A stretch of DNA of 40,499 nucleotides, taken from NCBI GenBank assembly GCA_020720385.1, contig DYOR01000017.1:1-40499 (forward strand). The letters run 5' to 3'. The position numbers were made by a program, and so were the translations under genes. Positions 34,290 through 40,499 of this stretch are shown one piece after another (the stretch's first letter is position 1; every line of letters begins with the position of its first letter). This DNA is from Rubrivivax sp. (lineage in GTDB: Bacteria; Pseudomonadota; Gammaproteobacteria; Burkholderiales; Burkholderiaceae_C). The notes beneath the pieces were generated by a model. The model was not told the origin of the DNA. It saw nothing but the letters and a program-made list of their open reading frames with translations, and ran no database searches.

Positions 34290-34765
34290 AGCCAGCCGCC
34301 GATCGCCATCTGCCCGCGGGCCTGCCAGCCTGGCTGGCCCCGGCCCACCGGCGCATCGCCGGGTGGGTCGAACGCCTGCCCACGGCGCCGCCGTCGTTTG
34401 CCTTGGCACGCGTGCTCGACCGCGTGCTGCTGCCGCGCCTGCCCGCCGACGCGCGCGCGGCCATGAGCGGCCGCTGCATCGAGCTGCAGGTCACCGACTT
34501 CGGCGTGCGCGTGCGCCTGCGGCTCACGCCCTCGGGCTTTGTCGCCGCGGGCGACGCGGGCGAGGCGGTGCTGTGCATCCTCGCTCCCAGCGCAAGCTAC
34601 TGGCGGCTGCTGCGCGGCCAGGACGACCCGGACCAGCTCTTCTTCGAGCGCGCGCTGGTGATGGAGGGCGACACCGAACTCGGCCTGGTGCTGAAGAACA
34701 CGCTCGATGCCATCGGCCCGCTGTGGCCGCAGTGGATGTCCGGGCCGAAGGTGCGCGTGATCTGA
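34286..34765 (+). CDS. ubiT: UbiT, SCP2-domain ubiquinone accessory factor
   Basis: A 159-residue protein with an SCP2 sterol-carrier fold. UbiT binds lipids (ubiquinone intermediates) in E. coli and is required for the anaerobic pathway. The recognisable parts are FALARVLDRVLLPRLPADARAAMSGRCIELQVTDFG, a lipid-facing sheet, and FFERALVMEGDTELGLVLKNTLDAI near the C-terminus. The ATG at 34286 lies in an ATGA overlap with ubiV. Gene order U-V-T is compact here, unlike E. coli, where ubiT is divergent from ubiUV. The trio lets the cell make ubiquinone without oxygen. Confidence 0.9.
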   Translation: MKPAADRHLPAGLPAWLAPAHRRIAGWVERLPTAPPSFALARVLDRVLLPRLPADARAAMSGRCIELQVTDFGVRVRLRLTPSGFVAAGDAGEAVLCILAPSASYWRLLRGQDDPDQLFFERALVMEGDTELGLVLKNTLDAIGPLWPQWMSGPKVRVI

Positions 34766-34832
34766 AGTGATGACGATCTCCGTGGTGCGCAGGGTGCCAC
34801 CGGTGCGCAAGGCCCAGGCAGCCTGCCCATCG

Positions 34833-35279
34833 TCAGCCGCCTGAGGCTGCGCTGAGGCGCGCCGCGAGCTCGCGCTCGTCCAGCGCGGTGTAGTCCGCCG
34901 CCACCGAGCGCAGCAGCGCCTTGCGCGCCTGCTCGCTCAAGTGTTCCTTGAGGCGCCCGAGGAAGGGGTTGGAGGCCACCAGCACGAGCCCGGCGCAGCG
35001 CCCGGCGGCCACCCCCGCATTCAGCGCGCTGGCCACCTCGCGCGCGAAGCGGTCGTGCTCGCGCTCGCGCGGCGCGGTGCGTGGGTCGTAGGCCGCACCG
35101 CCCGCGCCCTGCGGCGCCGCGCCGCCGACATGGCCGGGCCGGTCGCCGGCGAGGTCCACGCCCTTCTGCCGGCTTTGCGGATGCACCAGGTCGGCGACAT
35201 GGACGTAGACGCCGGGCTTGCTCGACTCCTCGAGCACGCGTGCGCGCGAGGCATTGGCGACGATCAACCAGTTCATCAT
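34833..35279 (-). CDS. Host attachment family protein (BaeRF12-like)
   Basis: A 148-residue protein of the 'protein required for attachment to host cells' family, now placed among bacterial archaeo-eukaryotic release factor-like proteins. The block MNWLIVANASRARVLEES opens the fold and DRFAREVASALNAGVAAGRCAGLVLVASNPFLGRLK closes it. Despite the family name, a role in attachment is poorly supported; functions in translation stress have been suggested for the wider group. AGGAG lies eight bases before the ATG, and ATG 35276 is an equivalent start. It is the last gene of the proteostasis operon, 29 bp after cbpM. Confidence 0.82.
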   Translation of the reverse strand: MMNWLIVANASRARVLEESSKPGVYVHVADLVHPQSRQKGVDLAGDRPGHVGGAAPQGAGGAAYDPRTAPREREHDRFAREVASALNAGVAAGRCAGLVLVASNPFLGRLKEHLSEQARKALLRSVAADYTALDERELAARLSAASGG

Positions 35280-35308
35280 GGCATTGCTCCTGTCGTTGGC
35301 CGCGCGCA

Positions 35309-35623
35309 TCAGCGCGCGGCGATGCCGACCCGCCGCAGTTGTGCGCGCAGCCGCTCGATCTCGTCGAGCAGGTCGAGCATCACCGCCACGCTTTGCAGGT
35401 TGGCGTCGAAGTCGCGCTGCAGGCGGCGGATGCGCCGCACGCGAGCGAGTTCCTCGCCGCCGAAGCGCCACGCGGGCTGCATCGCGGCGGGTTGCAGCAG
35501 CCCCTCGTCGATGAGCACGCGCACGAAGTCGGTCTCGGTGCCGCAGGCTGCGGCAAAGGCTTCGAGCTCGAGGCCGGTGTCGGCGTCGAGGCACACGCCG
35601 ATGGCGATCGAGGTGCTGTTCAT
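35309..35623 (-). CDS. cbpM: Chaperone modulator CbpM
   Basis: A 104-residue MerR-like winged-helix protein. CbpM binds the J domain of CbpA and blocks its co-chaperone activity. The helix-turn-helix-like block is LEAFAAACGTETDFVRVLIDEGLL, and the dimerising C-terminal coil reads VMLDLLDEIERLRAQL. Its start overlaps the cbpA stop by 4 bp (ATGA), the usual cbpA-cbpM coupling. This adjacency makes the assignment firm despite the short length. Confidence 0.9.
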   Translation of the reverse strand: MNSTSIAIGVCLDADTGLELEAFAAACGTETDFVRVLIDEGLLQPAAMQPAWRFGGEELARVRRIRRLQRDFDANLQSVAVMLDLLDEIERLRAQLRRVGIAAR

Positions 35624-36585
35624 GCGTCGACTCCCGTTGTGGCGCGCGGGTCGAAGGCGAGATCATGGGCCATCTGGCGGTAGGCGGCGCGGGCACGGTC
35701 GTCGCCGGCAGGCGGCAACACCACCTCGAGCACGACGTAGAGATCGCCCGGCGTGCCGCCGGGCATGCCGCGCCCGCGCAGGCGCAGCTTGCGGCCTGTC
35801 TGCGAGCCGGCGGGCACGCTCATCTCCACCGTGCCCTCGGGCGTGGGCACGGGCACCGCGGCGCCCAGGGCGGCTTCCCAGGGAGCCACGCGCAGCGTGT
35901 GGTACAGGTCGCGCCCGTCGACACGCCAGCGCGCGTGCGCTGCGAATTCGACCTCCAGGTAGAGGTCGCCGCGCGGCCCCGGGCCGAAGCCCGGCGAGCC
36001 CTGTCCGGCCAGGCGGATGAGCTGTCCGGCGCGTATGCCCTTGGGGATGGCGACCTGCAGCGTGCGTTCGTGCAGCGCCACGTTGCCGCTGGCGTCCATC
36101 TCCGGGCTGTGCAGCGTGAACTGCCGTGTCGCACCGTGAAAGCTGTCCTCCAGCGGCACCACGATCTTGGCGTGGTGGTCCTGGCCGCGGCTGGCGTGGG
36201 CCTGCTGCGGGCCGTGGCCGGGCCGCGCCCGCGCGCCGCGACGTGCCGCGCCGAAGAGCGCCTCGAAGAAGGCGCTGTGGCCGGCAGCGTCGCCGAAGTC
36301 GGCCGGGTTGCCGCTGAACTCGAAACCGCTGTCCCAGCCTGGCGGCGGGTTGAAGTCCTGGCCGCGCTGAGCGCCCTGGCCGACGCGGTCGTAGGCGGCG
36401 CGCCGTTCCTGGTCGCGCAGCACTTCGTGGGCCTCGTTGATCTCCTGCATGCGCGCCTGCGCGTCGGGGGCCTTGCTGATGTCCGGATGGTGCTTGCGCG
36501 CCAGCCGGCGAAAGGCCTTCTTGATCTCGGCCTCGCTTGCCGTGCGCTCCACGCCGAGCACCTGGTAGTAGTCCTTGAACTCCAT
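35620..36585 (-). CDS. cbpA: DnaJ-family co-chaperone CbpA
   Basis: A 321-residue J-domain protein: J domain 4-68 with the HPD tripeptide at 33-35 (KHHPDISK), a Gly/Phe-rich linker (FNPPPGWDSGFEFSG), and two C-terminal substrate-binding domains (PLEDSFHGATRQFTLHSPEMD; YHTLRVAPWEAALGAAVPVP). It lacks the zinc-finger of DnaJ, as in CbpA. It works with DnaK in protein folding and has been called curved-DNA-binding protein in E. coli. Coupled to cbpM. The gap to lon is 36 bp, so it is part of the same minus-strand operon. Confidence 0.94.
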   Translation of the reverse strand: MEFKDYYQVLGVERTASEAEIKKAFRRLARKHHPDISKAPDAQARMQEINEAHEVLRDQERRAAYDRVGQGAQRGQDFNPPPGWDSGFEFSGNPADFGDAAGHSAFFEALFGAARRGARARPGHGPQQAHASRGQDHHAKIVVPLEDSFHGATRQFTLHSPEMDASGNVALHERTLQVAIPKGIRAGQLIRLAGQGSPGFGPGPRGDLYLEVEFAAHARWRVDGRDLYHTLRVAPWEAALGAAVPVPTPEGTVEMSVPAGSQTGRKLRLRGRGMPGGTPGDLYVVLEVVLPPAGDDRARAAYRQMAHDLAFDPRATTGVDA

Positions 36586-36621
36586 GCTGTGCCTTGTGGA
36601 ATCGTGTGCCGGCCCATGTTC

Positions 36622-38991
<2,370 letters not shown>

Positions 38992-39005
38992 GGCGTGCCT
39001 TTCGG

Positions 39006-40441
39006 TCAGAACTCCGGCATCGCCGCGCCCGGCCCGCCCGGCATGGCGCCGTGCGGCGGCGGGGCGTTGGCGATCATGCAATCGGTCGTCAGGATGAGCG
39101 CGGCGATGGAGGCGGCGTTCTGCAAGGCCAGACGCGTCACCTTGGCGGGGTCGATGACGCCCATCTGCAGCAGCTCGCCGTACTCGCGCGTGGCGGCGTT
39201 GTAGCCGTAGGCCGGGTCGGTGGCCTCCTCCACGCGGTGCAGCACCACCGAGGGCTCGTCGCCGGCGTTGGCGACGATGCGCCGCAGCGGTTCCTCGAGA
39301 GCGCGCGCGACGATGCGCAACCCGGAGTCGTGGTCCAGCGACGGCCCCTTCAGGCCGGCGAGCACGCGCCGGGCGCGCAGCAGCGCCACCCCACCGCCGG
39401 GGACGATGCCTTCCTCCACCGCCGCCCGCGTGGCGTGCAGCGCGTCCTCCACGCGGATCTTGCGTTCCTTGAGTTCGGTTTCCGTGGCGGCGCCCACCTT
39501 GATCACCGCCACGCCGCCGCAGAGCTTGGCGATGCGCTCGTCGAGCTTCTCGCGGTCGTAGTCGCTGGCGGCCGCCTCGCGCTCCTTGCGAATGCTGGCG
39601 ACGCGCGCCTGCAGTGCGTCGGGCGCACCCGCGCCGCCGATGACCGTGGTCTCGTCCTTGCCCACCTCGACGCGCCGCGCGCGCCCCAGGTCGGCCAGGC
39701 TGGCCTTGGCCAGGGTGAGGCCGAGTTCGTCGCTGATCACCGTGCCGCCGGTGAGCACGGCGATGTCCTGCAGCATGGCCTTGCGTCGGTCGCCGAAGCC
39801 CGGCGCCTTCACGGCGCAGGTCTTGAACGTGCCGCGGATGGTGTTGATGACCAGCGTGGCGAGGGCCTCGCTGTCGATCTCCTCGGCAATCACGAGCAAC
39901 GCGCGGCCGGCCTTGACCACCTCCTCGAGCAGCGGCAGCAGGTCCTGCAGCGAGGACAAGCGCTTGTCGCAGAGCAGGATGGCGGCATCCTCGAGCACGG
40001 CCGTCTGCCGCTCGGCGTTGTTGATGAAGTAGGGCGAGAGGAAACCGCGGTCGAACTGCAGGCCCTCGACGACCTCGAGTTCGCTCACCAGCCCCGAACC
40101 GTCCTCGATCGACACCGCTCCCTCGCGGCCGACCTTGTCGATGGCGCGGGCGAGCAACTCGCCCACCGAGCGGTCGTTGTTGGCCGAGATCGACGCCACG
40201 TGCTCGATCTCCTGCGAACTGGCGCAGGGCCGGGCGACGCGGCGCAACTCCTCGACCACCGCCTCCACGCCTTGCTCGATGCCGCGCTTGAGGTCCATCG
40301 GGTTCATGCCCCCGGCCAGATAGCGCATGCCTTCGCCGATCATGGCGTGGGCCAGCACCGCGGCCGTGGTGGTGCCGTCGCCGGCCTTCTCGCTGGTGCG
40401 CGCCGCGCCTCGTCGTGAAAGAGCAGTTGCTTGGCGGCCAT
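39006..40441 (-). pseudogene. groEL: groEL (Hsp60) with 5' deletion and frameshift
   Basis: The minus strand begins with ATG at 40441 as [13 protein letters not shown], a normal GroEL N-terminus, but then jumps in another frame to [19 protein letters not shown], which corresponds to E. coli residues about 81-95. About 66 codons (roughly residues 14-80) are missing and the frame is lost. The lost part holds key equatorial ATP-site residues (the LGPKGRNV and ITKDGVSVA regions). From there to the stop everything is intact: SNDR-type apical domain, [32 protein letters not shown], ending [10 protein letters not shown]. Internal initiation would give a 450-residue fragment. It may be a damaged second chaperonin, or the deletion may be an assembly artefact. 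Confidence 0.8.
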
Positions 40442-40445
40442 GGCC

Positions 40446-40499
40446 TCACTCCTCGTCCAGGTGCGGCGGCGACTGGCCTTCGGCCGGCTCGCCCGTCTC
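40446..40499 (-). CDS. 3' end of an unidentified gene upstream of groEL
   Basis: At the right edge the minus strand reads in one frame ETGEPAEGQSPPHLDEE followed by TGA (40446-40448), four bases before the groEL ATG. The acidic Pro-rich tail is too short to identify; a co-chaperonin, small heat-shock protein or protease would be plausible in this operon, but nothing in the 17 residues decides. The GAGGAG in its last codons probably serves as the groEL ribosome binding site. Confidence 0.55.
   Translation of the reverse strand, partial: ETGEPAEGQSPPHLDEE

Noticed and set aside
34766-34832. Regulatory element between ubiT and the host-attachment gene
   Set aside because: The region is short and convergent, and contains only weak GC repeats without a T tract.

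Overview
The window is GC-rich, almost fully coding chromosomal DNA from a betaproteobacterium, most likely a Burkholderiales member of the Rubrivivax/Leptothrix/Rhodoferax type. The evidence is the form II RuBisCO with CbbQ/CbbO, a type I phosphoribulokinase, betaproteobacterial CbbR, a PHA-system protein and the overall codon use. Genus assignment is inference. No tRNA, rRNA, CRISPR array or intact transposase gene was seen. Layout: (1) 1-2.4 kb: a long structured inverted repeat, then a PlsC-like acyltransferase overlapping a CdsA-like cytidylyltransferase, then ruvC. (2) 2.4-12.6 kb: mixed housekeeping and envelope genes: a 57-residue membrane peptide with its own terminator, a PlpD-type patatin/beta-barrel protein, an M14-like and an M20 hydrolase, a MarC-like membrane protein, a Tat-exported iron superoxide dismutase, a molybdopterin oxidoreductase, a HExxH lipoprotein and a PHA-system protein. 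(3) 12.6-29.9 kb: a Calvin-Benson-Bassham locus in two blocks. The first is cbbM-cbbQ-cbbO, interrupted between cbbQ and cbbO by a 271-bp MITE-like element, followed by an FNR-box-preceded rhodanese lipoprotein, a PfpI-family protein and a ribbon-helix-helix protein. The second is cbbE-cbbF-cbbP-cbbT, divergent from cbbR. Between the blocks, on the minus strand, lie cbbR, an acyl-CoA synthetase and a thiamine-diphosphate enzyme resembling human ILVBL/HACL2, coupled by overlaps, followed by the ruins of a potassium-channel RCK gene. (4) 29.9-34.8 kb: acyl-CoA-binding protein, a wax ester synthase/DGAT, a SRPBCC lipid-binding-fold protein and the O2-independent ubiquinone genes ubiU-ubiV-ubiT. 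(5) 34.8-40.5 kb: a minus-strand proteostasis operon: unknown partial gene, damaged groEL, lon, cbpA, cbpM and a host-attachment (BaeRF-like) protein. Working together: CbbM fixes CO2 and CbbQ/CbbO reactivate it. CbbP, CbbF, CbbT and CbbE regenerate ribulose-1,5-bisphosphate under CbbR. Form II RuBisCO, an FNR-type promoter and ubiUVT all fit a facultative organism that fixes carbon at low oxygen. PlsC, CdsA, ACBP, WS/DGAT, acyl-CoA synthetase and the PHA-system protein give a strong lipid/carbon-storage theme. The most notable signals are: two structured repeats (29-189 and 14897-15167) sharing a core whose hairpin differs in sequence but keeps its pairing, one with a CTAG duplication that carries the cbbQ stop codon; a possible bacterial fatty-acid alpha-oxidation pair translationally coupled to cbbR; CbbR half-sites at both cbb promoters; a degenerate K+ channel gene; and a groEL lacking about 66 codons near its start.
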